Positions 10,153-19,546 of a stretch of DNA of 64,000 nt are shown here, one piece after another. The notes beneath the pieces are model-generated. The model saw only the letters and a list, made by a program, of their open reading frames with translations. It was not told the origin of the DNA and ran no database searches. Numbering within the stretch: the first letter of the stretch is position 1; each line of letters starts with the position of its first letter. The stretch covers positions 1-64,000 of the forward strand of contig CAKZLI010000024.1 in NCBI GenBank assembly GCA_937125395.1, written 5' to 3'. The position numbers and the translations under genes were made by a program. This DNA is from an uncultured Glaciecola sp. (lineage in GTDB: Bacteria > Pseudomonadota > Gammaproteobacteria > Enterobacterales > Alteromonadaceae).

Positions 10153-11571
10153 CTAAGACGAGCGGCCATACCGGTCGCTAAATCTGACGATATCATCTTC
10201 GCCTAGGTAACTACCGGATTGCACTTCAATTAGCTCTAGCGCAATCTTTCCTGGGTTTTCTAATGCGTGTACTTCGCCAATTGGGATATAGGTAGATTCA
10301 TTTTCTGACACTATCATCGTCTTATCGCCAATCGTGACATTGGCTGTGCCTGAAACAACAATCCAATGTTCAGCTCGATGATGATGCATCTGTACCGATA
10401 GCTTTTCACCGGGTTTAACGCTGATACGTTTTACTTGAAAACGCTGTCCATTATCAATCGAGTCATAACTTCCCCACGGACGAAATACTTCACGATGAAA
10501 TTCAATTTCAGGACGTTGCTGTGCTTTTAGTTGATTGACCACGTGTTTAATATCTTGCACTTTGTCTTTGTGCGCCACCAATACTGCGTCTTTTGTTTCT
10601 ACCACGACGACATTATCCAAACCGACCACACTCACCAACTTACCCTCAGCGTTGACATAACTATTCGTTGTATCATGCAATATCACATCACCAATCGTTG
10701 CATTGCCTTGAGTGTCTTTGCTTGCACTATCCCACAGCGAAGACCAGCTACCTACATCAGACCAACCTGCATCCAATGGCACCATTGCTGCATCTTGCGT
10801 GTGTTCCATCACCGCATAATCGATTGAATCGTCCGGACATTGTGCAAAGATATCTGCGTTAACACGGGTAAAATCCATATCTTGTGATTGTTCCATTAAT
10901 GCCGCACGACAAATATTTAGAATCGATGGGGCGTATTGTTCAAGTGCAGCCAAATAGACACTGGCTTTAAACATAAACATCCCGGAGTTCCAAAAATAAT
11001 CTCCCGTACTGACATAGTCTTGCGCAGTAGCTAAATTCGGCTTTTCGACAAAAGCAGCAACATCAAACCCTAACGCGAGTCCGTTTTGTGCTAAAGACGC
11101 GCCACTCTTAATATAACCATAACCAATATGCGGCGAAGTGGGCACGATACCAAATGTGACGAGCTTACCTTGCTCAGCCAACTGTTGCGCTCTTGCTAAG
11201 CCGGTATGAAAAGCCGGTTGATTTTGGATCAGGTGATCAGCTGCTAACACTAACAATATTGGATCATCTCCCTCCTCCATCGCTTTTATTGCGGCTAATG
11301 CTATCGCAGGGGCTGTATTTCTGCCGATTGGTTCAAGCAAGATACCAGCATGTTGAATATGATGTTGGCGCAGTTGCTCTGCCACTAAAAATCGATGCGC
11401 TTCATTACATATTACCATCGGCGCCTCAGCCCCAGAACCAGACAAGCGTGCGATCGTATCTTGTAACATTGAATATTCAGAAGTCAGTGCTAAGAATTGT
11501 TTGGGTAACGCAACCCGAGATTTTGGCCATAAACGACTCCCTGAGCCGCCAGCAAGAATGATTGGTTTCAT
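10153..11571 (-). CDS. manC: Mannose-1-phosphate guanylyltransferase / mannose-6-phosphate isomerase
   Basis: A bifunctional type II enzyme that makes GDP-mannose for surface polysaccharides. The N-terminal nucleotidyltransferase has [11 protein letters not shown] near residue 5 and FVEKP; the C-terminal cupin domain has RPWGSY and the HHHRAEHW metal site. The ATG at 11571 is chosen because AAAGGA lies 9 bases upstream; a longer frame from TTG at 11592 would contain that ribosome site. Length 472 residues is usual. No other GDP-mannose or capsule genes are adjacent on its strand, so it appears as a single gene. Confidence 0.93.
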   Translation of the reverse strand: MKPIILAGGSGSRLWPKSRVALPKQFLALTSEYSMLQDTIARLSGSGAEAPMVICNEAHRFLVAEQLRQHHIQHAGILLEPIGRNTAPAIALAAIKAMEEGDDPILLVLAADHLIQNQPAFHTGLARAQQLAEQGKLVTFGIVPTSPHIGYGYIKSGASLAQNGLALGFDVAAFVEKPNLATAQDYVSTGDYFWNSGMFMFKASVYLAALEQYAPSILNICRAALMEQSQDMDFTRVNADIFAQCPDDSIDYAVMEHTQDAAMVPLDAGWSDVGSWSSLWDSASKDTQGNATIGDVILHDTTNSYVNAEGKLVSVVGLDNVVVVETKDAVLVAHKDKVQDIKHVVNQLKAQQRPEIEFHREVFRPWGSYDSIDNGQRFQVKRISVKPGEKLSVQMHHHRAEHWIVVSGTANVTIGDKTMIVSENESTYIPIGEVHALENPGKIALELIEVQSGSYLGEDDIVRFSDRYGRSS

Positions 11572-11863
11572 AAATTGTAATCCTTTACACAAAAAACAGG
11601 GTGAAATGGCGCACTAAATATTGCATTAGTGAAATTAAAGCACAAATGCCTACATGTCGCAGGTTAAATTAAATAATAAATCATTTACTAGGGTTTTATC
11701 GACCAAAAGTGTGGTTGATATACCTTTTATTCTTAAAATCATGCCAATACTCAATGGTATACATGACATTAAAGACACAACACAATATACTATAAGAATA
11801 TTTCTTACCGTAACATTAAATAGTATTTTACCTTTATTGTGTTACTTGCAAACTGATAATCAT

Positions 11864-12637
11864 ATGAATAAACAACGATTTGGTGGCATTGAGCGGCTGT
11901 ATGAAGCACCTGGTTTGGCACAATTAACAACGGCTCATTTTGTCGTGGTAGGGATTGGTGGTGTAGGTACTTGGGTTGCTGAAGGGTTTGCCCGCAGCGG
12001 TGTGGGTCAGATCACTTTAATCGATATTGATGATATTTGCATAACCAATACAAACCGCCAAGCGCATGCTGTTCAAGAAACGATTGGCCATGCCAAGGTA
12101 GATGCAATGGCACTGAGAATACGCTCAATCAATCCTGACTGTCAGGTACACACAATAGAAGACTTTGTATTGCCGGATAATGTTGAGCAATATTTACCAG
12201 CAAACGTTGATTTTGTTGTTGATGCAACAGATAGTATTAATGCAAAAGCAGCGATGATCGCGCATTGCAAACGACACAAAATAAAAATCATCACAATTGG
12301 TGGTGCAGGCGGTCAAATTGACCCAAGACAAGTGACCACGGCAGATCTAGCCAAAACAAAACAAGACCCTCTAGCAGCCAAGCTGCGCTCTGTATTGCGT
12401 CGGGATTATCATTTTAGTAAAAATACACAACGACGCTTTGGTATCGAATGTGTATATTCAACCGAACAATTACGTTACCCACAAGGTGATGGGACTGTCG
12501 GGATGCAAAAACTATCACAACAAGGTGCAGCCAAATTAGATTGTGAAACTGGCTTTGGTGCCAGTGTTGCGGTGACAGCAACATTTGGCTTTGTCGCTGT
12601 ATCACGTGTGATTAATCGACATCTCGGGATAAACTAA
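11864..12637 (+). CDS. tcdA: tRNA threonylcarbamoyladenosine dehydratase
   Basis: An E1-like (ThiF/MoeB-fold) enzyme that uses ATP to cyclise t6A37 of tRNA to ct6A. The family start RFGGIERLYEA and the nucleotide motif VGIGGVGTW (residues 29-37) are clear. The ATG at 11864 gives 257 residues, close to E. coli TcdA (268). The open frame extends 70 codons upstream to 11654, but that part has no family similarity and lies in the manC-tcdA promoter region. tcdA starts a tight plus-strand run; the next gene begins 3 bases after its stop. Confidence 0.92.
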   Translation: MNKQRFGGIERLYEAPGLAQLTTAHFVVVGIGGVGTWVAEGFARSGVGQITLIDIDDICITNTNRQAHAVQETIGHAKVDAMALRIRSINPDCQVHTIEDFVLPDNVEQYLPANVDFVVDATDSINAKAAMIAHCKRHKIKIITIGGAGGQIDPRQVTTADLAKTKQDPLAAKLRSVLRRDYHFSKNTQRRFGIECVYSTEQLRYPQGDGTVGMQKLSQQGAAKLDCETGFGASVAVTATFGFVAVSRVINRHLGIN

Positions 12638-12640
12638 TCC

Positions 12641-13714
12641 ATGCATGTTTTTTTTGACGTTCAACATTTGTATTACATGCCACAGTATGAGCCTGTGATT
12701 ACTGAATTAACTCAACTAGACTGCCAAGTCACTTGTGTCTTTTACCAACACGATGATGCTTTGTTGATTGCTCATGCACAACGCCTGAGTAAAGAATATG
12801 GTTTTGAGTTGCACTGGTTGCAACAGACATCCGATGCCTTACGTTTTTACCAACACAGTGATGCTGACTGGATCATTTTTGGCAATGCGTTTGCCCAATG
12901 CGAAGCCTTAAACCAAACTAAAAAAACAGCACTCATGCAGCATGGTATCGGACCTAAGCAATGTTATTACGATGTATCCGAGAATGTGACGACAGCAAGA
13001 TTTGTTGAGGGCGCATACCGAAAACAACGTTTGGATACTTTGTTTCCATCAGGTAATTTTATCGATACTGGTTATGCCAAGCTAGATCCTATTTTACGTG
13101 AGGGCTACCGGGCCATTACTCCTAGTAATTATGGCTTGGATAACGATAAACCCACGCTCTTGTATGCACCCACTTTTTACCCAAGTTCGATTGAAAAATT
13201 TAGCATCAAATTTGCACAAGAGTTCAGTGATTACAATATTATCATCAAGCCGCATTTTTTTAGTTTGACCAAAAAATCATATCGTAAGCATCAAAAAATA
13301 ATGCAGCATTGGGCCAAGTCCGATAATGTCTATCTCGCATCGGTGGACGAAGTCAATCTAGTGCCATTTTTATGCGTGGCAGATGTATTACTCTCTGATG
13401 CATCATCTGCAATATTTGAATTTGCGGCGTTAGATAAACCGGTTATCTGGTGTGATTTTTATCAATTACGTTGGAGTTATCGAGGCCCCTTTGCCTATCG
13501 GTTTAAAGCCCGTTTGGATGATGATATCGCGTATTTTCATAGCATGTGCTACCGCGCAGGTAGTTATTATGATATCCATGCACAATTACTATTGGCTCAA
13601 GTTGAAGCGCCTGAATTTAAGCGACAACGTGCTGATATTGTGACAAAATTAGCAGGTAATCTAGACGGCTTTGCGTCTCGACGTATTGCACATTATCTAT
13701 TGGAAAATAAATGA
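12641..13714 (+). CDS. CDP-glycerol glycerophosphotransferase-like protein
   Basis: The protein resembles the TagB/TagF family, which transfers glycerol phosphate from CDP-glycerol to build teichoic-acid-type chains. Visible family marks are MQHGIG at 99-104, KPHFF near 203 and SDASSAIFEFAALDKP near 252, the last being the nucleotide-binding motif. It has 357 residues, shorter than Gram-positive TagF, and no membrane segment. It is followed, with a 4-base overlap, by a glycerol-3-phosphate cytidylyltransferase-like gene that could supply CDP-glycerol. The acceptor in this Gram-negative organism is unknown; lipopolysaccharide or capsule decoration is an inference. Confidence 0.8.
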   Translation: MHVFFDVQHLYYMPQYEPVITELTQLDCQVTCVFYQHDDALLIAHAQRLSKEYGFELHWLQQTSDALRFYQHSDADWIIFGNAFAQCEALNQTKKTALMQHGIGPKQCYYDVSENVTTARFVEGAYRKQRLDTLFPSGNFIDTGYAKLDPILREGYRAITPSNYGLDNDKPTLLYAPTFYPSSIEKFSIKFAQEFSDYNIIIKPHFFSLTKKSYRKHQKIMQHWAKSDNVYLASVDEVNLVPFLCVADVLLSDASSAIFEFAALDKPVIWCDFYQLRWSYRGPFAYRFKARLDDDIAYFHSMCYRAGSYYDIHAQLLLAQVEAPEFKRQRADIVTKLAGNLDGFASRRIAHYLLENK

Positions 13715-14121
13715 AACGAGTCATTACTTTTGGTACATTCGATGTATTTCATGTCGGCCACGTTAATATCTTAGAGCGTGCACGATCGTTTGGCGATTAC
13801 CTCATTGTAGGGATCAGTAGTGACGCACTGAACTTTTCAAAAAAAGGCCGCTATCCCATTTACAGTCAAGCTGACCGGATCAAAATAGTCGAATCATTAC
13901 GTTTTGTCGATGCAGTCTTTGTCGAAGAATCACTTGCCTTAAAAGGGCAATATATCCAAGAGCACAGCGCCGATGTCATGGTGATGGGTGATGATTGGGC
14001 TGGCAAGTTTGATGAATTCAAACCGCTCTGTGATGTGCAATACTTAACCCGAACCCCTTCTATTTCTACCACTGAGATTATTGAAGTGGTGCGCACCCCT
14101 GGCGCGAGTATTGGACGATAA
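13711..14121 (+). CDS. tagD: Glycerol-3-phosphate cytidylyltransferase-like protein
   Basis: A small nucleotidyltransferase of the TagD family, predicted to make CDP-glycerol from CTP and glycerol 3-phosphate. GTFDVFHVGH at 8-17 holds the HxGH CTP-binding motif (H14, H17), and an ISTTEI stretch follows near 116, as in TagD. Length 136 residues fits (Bacillus TagD 129). The ATGA overlap with the preceding gene indicates translational coupling. Substrate choice (glycerol phosphate against another polyol or sugar phosphate) is not certain. Confidence 0.82.
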   Translation: MKRVITFGTFDVFHVGHVNILERARSFGDYLIVGISSDALNFSKKGRYPIYSQADRIKIVESLRFVDAVFVEESLALKGQYIQEHSADVMVMGDDWAGKFDEFKPLCDVQYLTRTPSISTTEIIEVVRTPGASIGR

Positions 14122-14126
14122 CGCTG

Positions 14127-14771
14127 ATGAAATACTATTCAACCTTACCATTGACCGCAATTCTTGCCTTGGTGATGCTGACATTATTAGTGCAGTTTAA
14201 TGTTATCCCCCCAGGTTTAGCAATGCTCAGCGATTTTAAATCATTGGCAGGAGAGTATTTTTTCACGTTAATCTTGGTCATCATCTTACTCGAGTCTATT
14301 GTTTACGTTGGTTTTTACTTCCCTGGTCAGTTTTTTGCAGTGGTATTAGTGGTTGGCGCTAATCCCAACCCGAGTGATATTGTCAAGCTAACGCTCGCCA
14401 TGGTAGTTGGTGCAACGTTAGGCTCATGTATTAATTACGAAATAGGCAAACGCACGGCTTGGCAACCGAATAGTCAGGGCCCAATGACCATCAGATCATT
14501 ACTTATCGCAATGATCCACATTAATTCGTTAGCTTTTTTTATGGTAACCCAAGGCGCTATGCAACGAGGACGTAAAGTCATTGCATTGGCCGGAATACTA
14601 AACCTTCCGTATTATTTATTACTTATTTTTGGCACTGCTATGTTAAGTGAAGAAATCATGCAACTAGCAGAAAACAATACCTTTTTATTAATTGCTGTAT
14701 CCATATGGCTAGCGATTGCGCTATTCTTGGATTATAGAAGAGGAGCATTTCGCTCTTCCACCAACGAATAA
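14127..14771 (+). CDS. DedA-like integral membrane protein
   Basis: A 214-residue protein with about five membrane helices. LESIVYVGFYFPGQ and GATLGSCINYEIGKR resemble the two conserved re-entrant segments of the DedA/VTT family (acidic residue, then a PG pair; then an alternating small-residue GxxxG stretch). Some DedA proteins recycle undecaprenyl phosphate across the inner membrane, which would fit its place 5 bases after the tagD-like gene. Similarity is weak, so the family call is tentative. Confidence 0.6.
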   Translation: MKYYSTLPLTAILALVMLTLLVQFNVIPPGLAMLSDFKSLAGEYFFTLILVIILLESIVYVGFYFPGQFFAVVLVVGANPNPSDIVKLTLAMVVGATLGSCINYEIGKRTAWQPNSQGPMTIRSLLIAMIHINSLAFFMVTQGAMQRGRKVIALAGILNLPYYLLLIFGTAMLSEEIMQLAENNTFLLIAVSIWLAIALFLDYRRGAFRSSTNE

Positions 14772-14775
14772 TATT

Positions 14776-15696
14776 ATGACACATGCACATCGACCCAAAA
14801 CCACTTTAGAACAATGGCGTATCCTGCAAGCGGTGGTTGATTGTGGTGGATATGCTAAAGCTGCTGAGTATCTTAACAAAAGCCAATCATCATTGAATCA
14901 TGCTGTTGCAAAATTACAAAGCTTGTTAGATGTGCAGTTATTAGTAGTGCAAGGCCGCAAGGCTCAATTAACCCCTGCAGGGGTTGTGATGCTGCGTCGT
15001 TCTCGAGATTTAACCGATAATGTTGAAGCCCTTGAATCTTTAGCACTCAACATTAATGCAAAGTGGGAGCCAGAAGTATCGATTGCCATTGATTTAGCGT
15101 TTGATAAAGGGTTAATTTATCCAGCATTACAGGCATTTTTGCCCGAATCTCGAGGTTCACGATTAACGATCTTAGATACGGTGTTAACGGGCACTGATGA
15201 TGCTATTACAACTCATGCAGTCGATCTAGCAATAGCGCATCAAATACCCACAGGCTATCTCGGTGAGCCAATAGCTAACATCAATCTTATTGCAGTGTGT
15301 CATCCTAATCATCCAATATGTAATATCCCGTCACCCATTGATCCTGTTGCGCTATCGCGCCATTTACAAATTGTCATTAAAGATACTTCAGCAACACCCA
15401 ATGAAACATCCGGTTGGTTAAAATCAGAAAATCGTTGGACAGTATCGCACTTTGATACCGCATTAGCGTTGTTAGCTCAAAATATTGGTTTTTGTTGGGT
15501 ACCCGCGCATCTTGCTCAGCCATTGGTAGACGCAAATTCATTACAAATTTTAAATATAAATGGCTGTACGCATAAGCACTTAACTTCGTTTCTTATTATT
15601 CCGCAACCTGATAACATAGGGCCAAGCACACGATTATTAGCTGAACTGATTTTAGCCAATAGACGCATTCATTTACCGTTAAATACACAGGACTAG
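14776..15696 (+). CDS. LysR-family transcriptional regulator
   Basis: The N-terminal winged helix-turn-helix is visible (residues about 14-70, with GGYAKAAEYLNKSQSSLNHA and the LTPAG wing end), followed by a substrate-binding-like domain. The ATG at 14776 gives 306 residues, a usual LysR length; the frame opens earlier at 14716 but inside the preceding gene. It lies 4 bases after the DedA-like gene in the same direction and 3 bases before an unknown gene. LysR genes more often stand divergent from their targets, so its target is unclear. Confidence 0.9.
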   Translation: MTHAHRPKTTLEQWRILQAVVDCGGYAKAAEYLNKSQSSLNHAVAKLQSLLDVQLLVVQGRKAQLTPAGVVMLRRSRDLTDNVEALESLALNINAKWEPEVSIAIDLAFDKGLIYPALQAFLPESRGSRLTILDTVLTGTDDAITTHAVDLAIAHQIPTGYLGEPIANINLIAVCHPNHPICNIPSPIDPVALSRHLQIVIKDTSATPNETSGWLKSENRWTVSHFDTALALLAQNIGFCWVPAHLAQPLVDANSLQILNINGCTHKHLTSFLIIPQPDNIGPSTRLLAELILANRRIHLPLNTQD

Positions 15697-15699
15697 TAT

Positions 15700-16110
15700 A
15701 TGTCATTATCCCAAACAGAAATCACTGAACTTATGACACAAGGGGCGCTGGATGCCGTTAAAGTAACAATGGAAGAATTTAATATCGCGTTGGATAACAG
15801 TGTTGATAGTGTGGGTCTTGTTGATGATATTTTATTAAGTTTTGTTGATCGCTATGCCGAGGAAGCACTACAAGATCAAGCGTTGTTTACCCTGTGCAAT
15901 ATATATGGGGCATACATTGGCGAGGTATTTAGACGTGAAGTAGGTGGTGAATGGAACTTTGAACGCCAAGATGACCAAGAAATTGTCATGGTTAACTACT
16001 TAGATAAATCTTTTGCATTTACGGGTATTTGTTATGAACGTTTGGCTGTAGACAACGCGGTCAGTGTCAAAAAATACTTAACCCAAGCTATCGAAAACTG
16101 TACCCAGTAA
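15700..16110 (+). CDS. Hypothetical acidic protein
   Basis: Function not recognised. The 136-residue product is acidic, without signal peptide or membrane segment, so probably cytoplasmic. The stretch YGAYIGEVFRREVGGEW near 68-84 looks like a conserved core and faintly recalls DUF3806-type proteins, but this is not firm. AGGAC lies about 8 bases before the ATG. It is the last gene of the tcdA-initiated run, 3 bases after the LysR gene. Confidence 0.75.
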   Translation: MSLSQTEITELMTQGALDAVKVTMEEFNIALDNSVDSVGLVDDILLSFVDRYAEEALQDQALFTLCNIYGAYIGEVFRREVGGEWNFERQDDQEIVMVNYLDKSFAFTGICYERLAVDNAVSVKKYLTQAIENCTQ

Positions 16111-16122
16111 GTACATTGGAAG

Positions 16123-16590
16123 CTAATGGCGCCAGTCATTTAGCATATAGCGCAAATGGCGGCTGGTGCAACAATACCAGACGCCAATAACCAACCCTGT
16201 GATGCCTATGGCAATACCATTATCAAATGCATAGTGGATCGTATGCAGATGGTAACCATACACACTCAATTGCGCAAACGTGCTTACTCCTATTAATCCT
16301 ATGAATAACGATACCCAACGACTGCAGTTATGCTGCCACAAGCGCTCACGCAGACTGCACAAAACCATTGCCGTTAATGCAGGTAAGCTAGCGGCTAATG
16401 CAGCATACAAGGCATACTTATCAGGATACCAAAAAGCTAAAATGTGGCTTTCTTTGCCGCGAATTGTCATCGAACCAATGAAAATCAACCAGCTTTTGGC
16501 TAATAAAAGTAGAAACCACCATAATGGCTTGGGCGGGATAATCCGCCCAGCTTCGTCATAGCAGTGAAGTGGAAGAGGTAATTGTGTCAT
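16123..16590 (-). CDS. DUF2919 (YfeZ-like) membrane protein
   Basis: A 155-residue protein with four predicted membrane helices. The start PLPLHCYDEAGRIIPPKPLWWFLLLLAKSW, split here only by length, follows the DUF2919 pattern (YD..G.LKPP, then a hydrophobic helix with LARAW-like residues), and FWYPDKYALY is another family mark. The function of this family is unknown. It converges with the gene at 15700-16110 and lies 38 bases downstream of the desaturase-like gene. Confidence 0.75.
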   Translation of the reverse strand: MTQLPLPLHCYDEAGRIIPPKPLWWFLLLLAKSWLIFIGSMTIRGKESHILAFWYPDKYALYAALAASLPALTAMVLCSLRERLWQHNCSRWVSLFIGLIGVSTFAQLSVYGYHLHTIHYAFDNGIAIGITGLVIGVWYCCTSRHLRYMLNDWRH

Positions 16591-16628
16591 AGGACATAAT
16601 TATACTCATATAATGGCTTATAGTCAGT

Positions 16629-17471
16629 CTATTGTTCCGCTGGTACTTGAGTAGGTTTGGCTTTTTTCTTAGTTTTGATAATTGGCCAAAATAATTGTTC
16701 AGCCCAATTGGCTGCTCGCATACCTTCAATCCCATATTTCTCTGGGTAACGACGAGTAATATAAGCTGTACCAAATAATACATCCCAGAAAAACAACAAG
16801 TTACCATAATTGCCTTTATAATAAGTCACTCCATCATCCATCGTGAGCCCATGATGCGCACTGTGAGTCGAAGGCGTAGAGATAACTCGCTCAACAACCC
16901 AAGCAAGTGGTGCTAGCACAGAGTAGCGGTATAAAGCCCGATCCCATTTCCATTCAGCATGTGCTCCGGTAATGACGGTCAATTTAACAATTAAATAACC
17001 CGCATACACCCAACCCAAGCCCAAATAAATTAATATACCTGAACACCATAGCGATGGCATAAATAAGTAATAGAAAAAATTATTACGGTATATAATGCGA
17101 ACACTCATGTATTTAGCATTGTGATGGGCGCGATGTAAAAAGTACAAGAAACGACTGTTGTGCGATGCTCTGTGCCACCAGTACTGTAACATGTCATCAA
17201 AAATTAACAGTAAGCCAATTTGTAACCAAATCGAGCTATCGGCTAACACACCCGCATATTGTGGCAGTGCTAAACTCATCGCATAGCCAGCAGAAAACAA
17301 CACGACCGGCTGGGTAAATAAAAACAATAATAACGTACCAACAAGTTCAACTATACCGTCTCCACTGACCTCTGTGTCTTTTTTAAATAATTTACCATGC
17401 CGTGCTTCAGCGATGGCAAATAAGACAAACACCCCTAATATTGCATATTGATAAGTCATATAGTTGCTCAC
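16629..17471 (-). CDS. Fatty acid hydroxylase / sterol desaturase family protein
   Basis: An integral membrane di-iron enzyme that probably hydroxylates or desaturates a lipid. The histidine boxes are intact: HRASH (H100, H104), HRAHH (H113, H116, H117), H171 and HSAHH (H203, H206, H207). Several hydrophobic helices surround them and the C-terminus is lysine-rich. Length 280 residues is usual. It is transcribed divergently from a Crp/Fnr regulator 106 bases away, which may control it. The substrate cannot be read from the sequence. Confidence 0.88.
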   Translation of the reverse strand: MSNYMTYQYAILGVFVLFAIAEARHGKLFKKDTEVSGDGIVELVGTLLLFLFTQPVVLFSAGYAMSLALPQYAGVLADSSIWLQIGLLLIFDDMLQYWWHRASHNSRFLYFLHRAHHNAKYMSVRIIYRNNFFYYLFMPSLWCSGILIYLGLGWVYAGYLIVKLTVITGAHAEWKWDRALYRYSVLAPLAWVVERVISTPSTHSAHHGLTMDDGVTYYKGNYGNLLFFWDVLFGTAYITRRYPEKYGIEGMRAANWAEQLFWPIIKTKKKAKPTQVPAEQ

Positions 17472-17577
17472 TTGTTATTTATACTTCAACAATAATCGGA
17501 TAATAAATAAAATTGTTGCCACAGAATATATATATGTATATATTTGTTACTAATATGTATAAATAAATGATCATTGT
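17472..17577. promoter_or_regulatory. Divergent AT-rich promoter region, desaturase / Crp-Fnr
   Basis: The 106-base spacer is very AT-rich, with an alternating AT stretch near 17528-17542 and TGATCA just before the regulator start. Both promoters must lie here. No clear dyad matching the CRP or FNR consensus was found. Confidence 0.45.
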
Positions 17578-18234
17578 ATGCAACAATTTATGAACACCGC
17601 ATTACTCGATGTCTGCACGCAGCATGGCTCATTACATCATTATCAAGCCGGACAAATCATCAATCAGCGTGGAGATAGTAAGCAGGAATTAAGTATTGTA
17701 CTGTCTGGTCAAGTCAAAGTTGGAAATTATGGCTTAGATGGTCAATATCAATTGACGACCTATTTACAAAAAGGTGAGACGTTTGGTGAATTTACATTAC
17801 TTGCTAATTTAGCGCGCACACATGACTCAGAAGCCGTGGATAAAGTCACTATCATCCTGTTAAATCAACAAACATTTACTTATCTTAATCAACACAATTC
17901 TGATTTTAACGCATTTATGCTTAGTTCTATTGCCATCAAGCTTCACTCAACCTTAGCCGCAATGGATGATTTACGACGTTTACCAACACATGTACGTTTG
18001 GCTAAATTTTTGTATACTCAGAGTCAACATAGTGGCAGTAACACAATAAAAATACGCCAAAGTGATTGTGCTGAATGGCTCACGGTAAGTGTATTGAGCT
18101 GTCATAAAGCATTACAAAAACTAAAATCATTACAACTCGTCTCCTCATCCTATGGCGCTATCATTATTAATGATAAAACAAAGCTTGAACAATGGTTGAA
18201 CCAACACAGTTCTTTATTACCTGTTAACACATAA
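17578..18234 (+). CDS. Crp/Fnr-family transcriptional regulator
   Basis: A 218-residue protein with an N-terminal cyclic-nucleotide-binding-like beta barrel (GETFGEFTLLANLART near 66-81 takes the place of the phosphate-binding cassette) and a C-terminal winged helix (residues about 150-210). It lacks the N-terminal cysteines of FNR, so it does not look like an oxygen-sensing iron-sulfur protein. The helix-turn-helix stretch QSDCAEWLTVSVLSCHKALQKL follows Crp/Fnr layout. The ligand is unknown. M5 (17590) is an alternative start; neither ATG has a strong ribosome site. Confidence 0.88.
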   Translation: MQQFMNTALLDVCTQHGSLHHYQAGQIINQRGDSKQELSIVLSGQVKVGNYGLDGQYQLTTYLQKGETFGEFTLLANLARTHDSEAVDKVTIILLNQQTFTYLNQHNSDFNAFMLSSIAIKLHSTLAAMDDLRRLPTHVRLAKFLYTQSQHSGSNTIKIRQSDCAEWLTVSVLSCHKALQKLKSLQLVSSSYGAIIINDKTKLEQWLNQHSSLLPVNT

Positions 18235-18295
18235 GGATTGTGTTAGAGCAACCTTGTACTAGAGATGAGGCGAGTTGAAGCTTAAACTAATAGGT

Positions 18296-19546
18296 TCATT
18301 TACGTTTTCGTTTAGCGGGTCGGTCAGATAGACTGCGACGACGAGGTTTGCGAATAGGGTCAGGCTCAAAATGACCATATTTATCATCACTAGCTTGACT
18401 CTTTGGTGTTAATTCAAAACCGGTGATAACGTCACGTTTAAATGTCTTTCCGATGAGTCGTTCAATCGCGTTTAATGGCTTAATTTCATCTTCACTAAAT
18501 AAGGATATAGCCACTCCTTGTCTACCTGCCCTGCCCGTGCGACCGATTCGATGGACATAGTCGGCAGCGACAAAAGGTAAATCAACATTGATCACGCAAG
18601 GTAAATCATCAATATCAATCCCTCTCGCGGCTATATCAGTCGCGACTAACACCGCTAATGTTCCCGCTCTGAATCCATCTAATGCAATTGTTCGAGCATG
18701 CTGAGTCCGGTTAGCATGGATCGAATCAGCGGGTATATTGGATTGAGCTAATATTGCCACTAATGCATCAGCGCCGCGCTTAGTTCGACAAAAAACCAAT
18801 ACTTGTTTCCATTGATGTACCTTGAGTAAATGGACCAGCATGTCGTGTTTACGGTGACTATCGACTACATACAAGTGTTGTTTGATATTTTGAGTAGGCT
18901 CTTGGTGACTTGCCACATCGATGAAGACGTTATTACGCAGCATGTTGCGCGCTAAAGCATTGATCGCTTTAGAAAACGTAGCAGAAAACATCAATGTTTG
19001 GCGTTGGGCTGGAAGATACGTTTGTATTTGCTTAATCACATCCACAAAACCAAGCTCTAACATGCGATCGGCTTCATCCAAAACCACCATCTTTAAAGTA
19101 TTAAAATCAATTGCTTGGCGGTTGTATAAGTCAATTAAACGACCAGGCGTTGCCACTAATATATCAACACCCAGAGCGAGTGATTCTAATTGAGGTTCAA
19201 TACGCACACCGCCATAGACTGCGGCGGTTCTTAGATTCAGGTTATGTTTATACAATTCGATATTGGCTAATACTTGTGCAGCAAGCTCTCTTGTAGGGGT
19301 AATAATTAACGCCCTCACCTCACCGGCTGCCACCACCGGTAAGCTGTTATCTTGGCTGAGTAATTGTAAGATAGGAAGTGTAAAACTGGCGGTTTTTCCT
19401 GTACCAGTGCGCGCAATCGCAACAACATCTTGTCCCGTTAGTATGTCAGGAATGGCACGAAACTGAATATCAGTGGGGTTGGCATACCCTTGTCTGGTTA
19501 CGTTTTCAACTAGTTCTGTACACAACCCTAACTGACTAAATGACAT
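18296..19546 (-). CDS. rhlE: DEAD-box ATP-dependent RNA helicase, RhlE type
   Basis: All helicase motifs are present in order: Q motif with PTDIQ, ARTGTGKT, PTRELA, TPGRL, DEAD, SAT, ATDIAARGID and HRIGRTGRAGR. The start MSFSQLGL and the short basic tail ending RPAKRKRK fit RhlE, which acts on ribosome assembly and RNA decay. The length of 416 residues is usual. Which of the several gammaproteobacterial DEAD-box groups it belongs to would need a tree; the symbol is a best guess. Confidence 0.88.
   Translation of the reverse strand: MSFSQLGLCTELVENVTRQGYANPTDIQFRAIPDILTGQDVVAIARTGTGKTASFTLPILQLLSQDNSLPVVAAGEVRALIITPTRELAAQVLANIELYKHNLNLRTAAVYGGVRIEPQLESLALGVDILVATPGRLIDLYNRQAIDFNTLKMVVLDEADRMLELGFVDVIKQIQTYLPAQRQTLMFSATFSKAINALARNMLRNNVFIDVASHQEPTQNIKQHLYVVDSHRKHDMLVHLLKVHQWKQVLVFCRTKRGADALVAILAQSNIPADSIHANRTQHARTIALDGFRAGTLAVLVATDIAARGIDIDDLPCVINVDLPFVAADYVHRIGRTGRAGRQGVAISLFSEDEIKPLNAIERLIGKTFKRDVITGFELTPKSQASDDKYGHFEPDPIRKPRRRSLSDRPAKRKRK

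Noticed and set aside
11654..11863. 70-codon N-terminal extension of tcdA
   Set aside because: The family start RFGGIE comes right after the ATG at 11864, and the upstream part is unrelated AT-rich sequence in a divergent promoter region.
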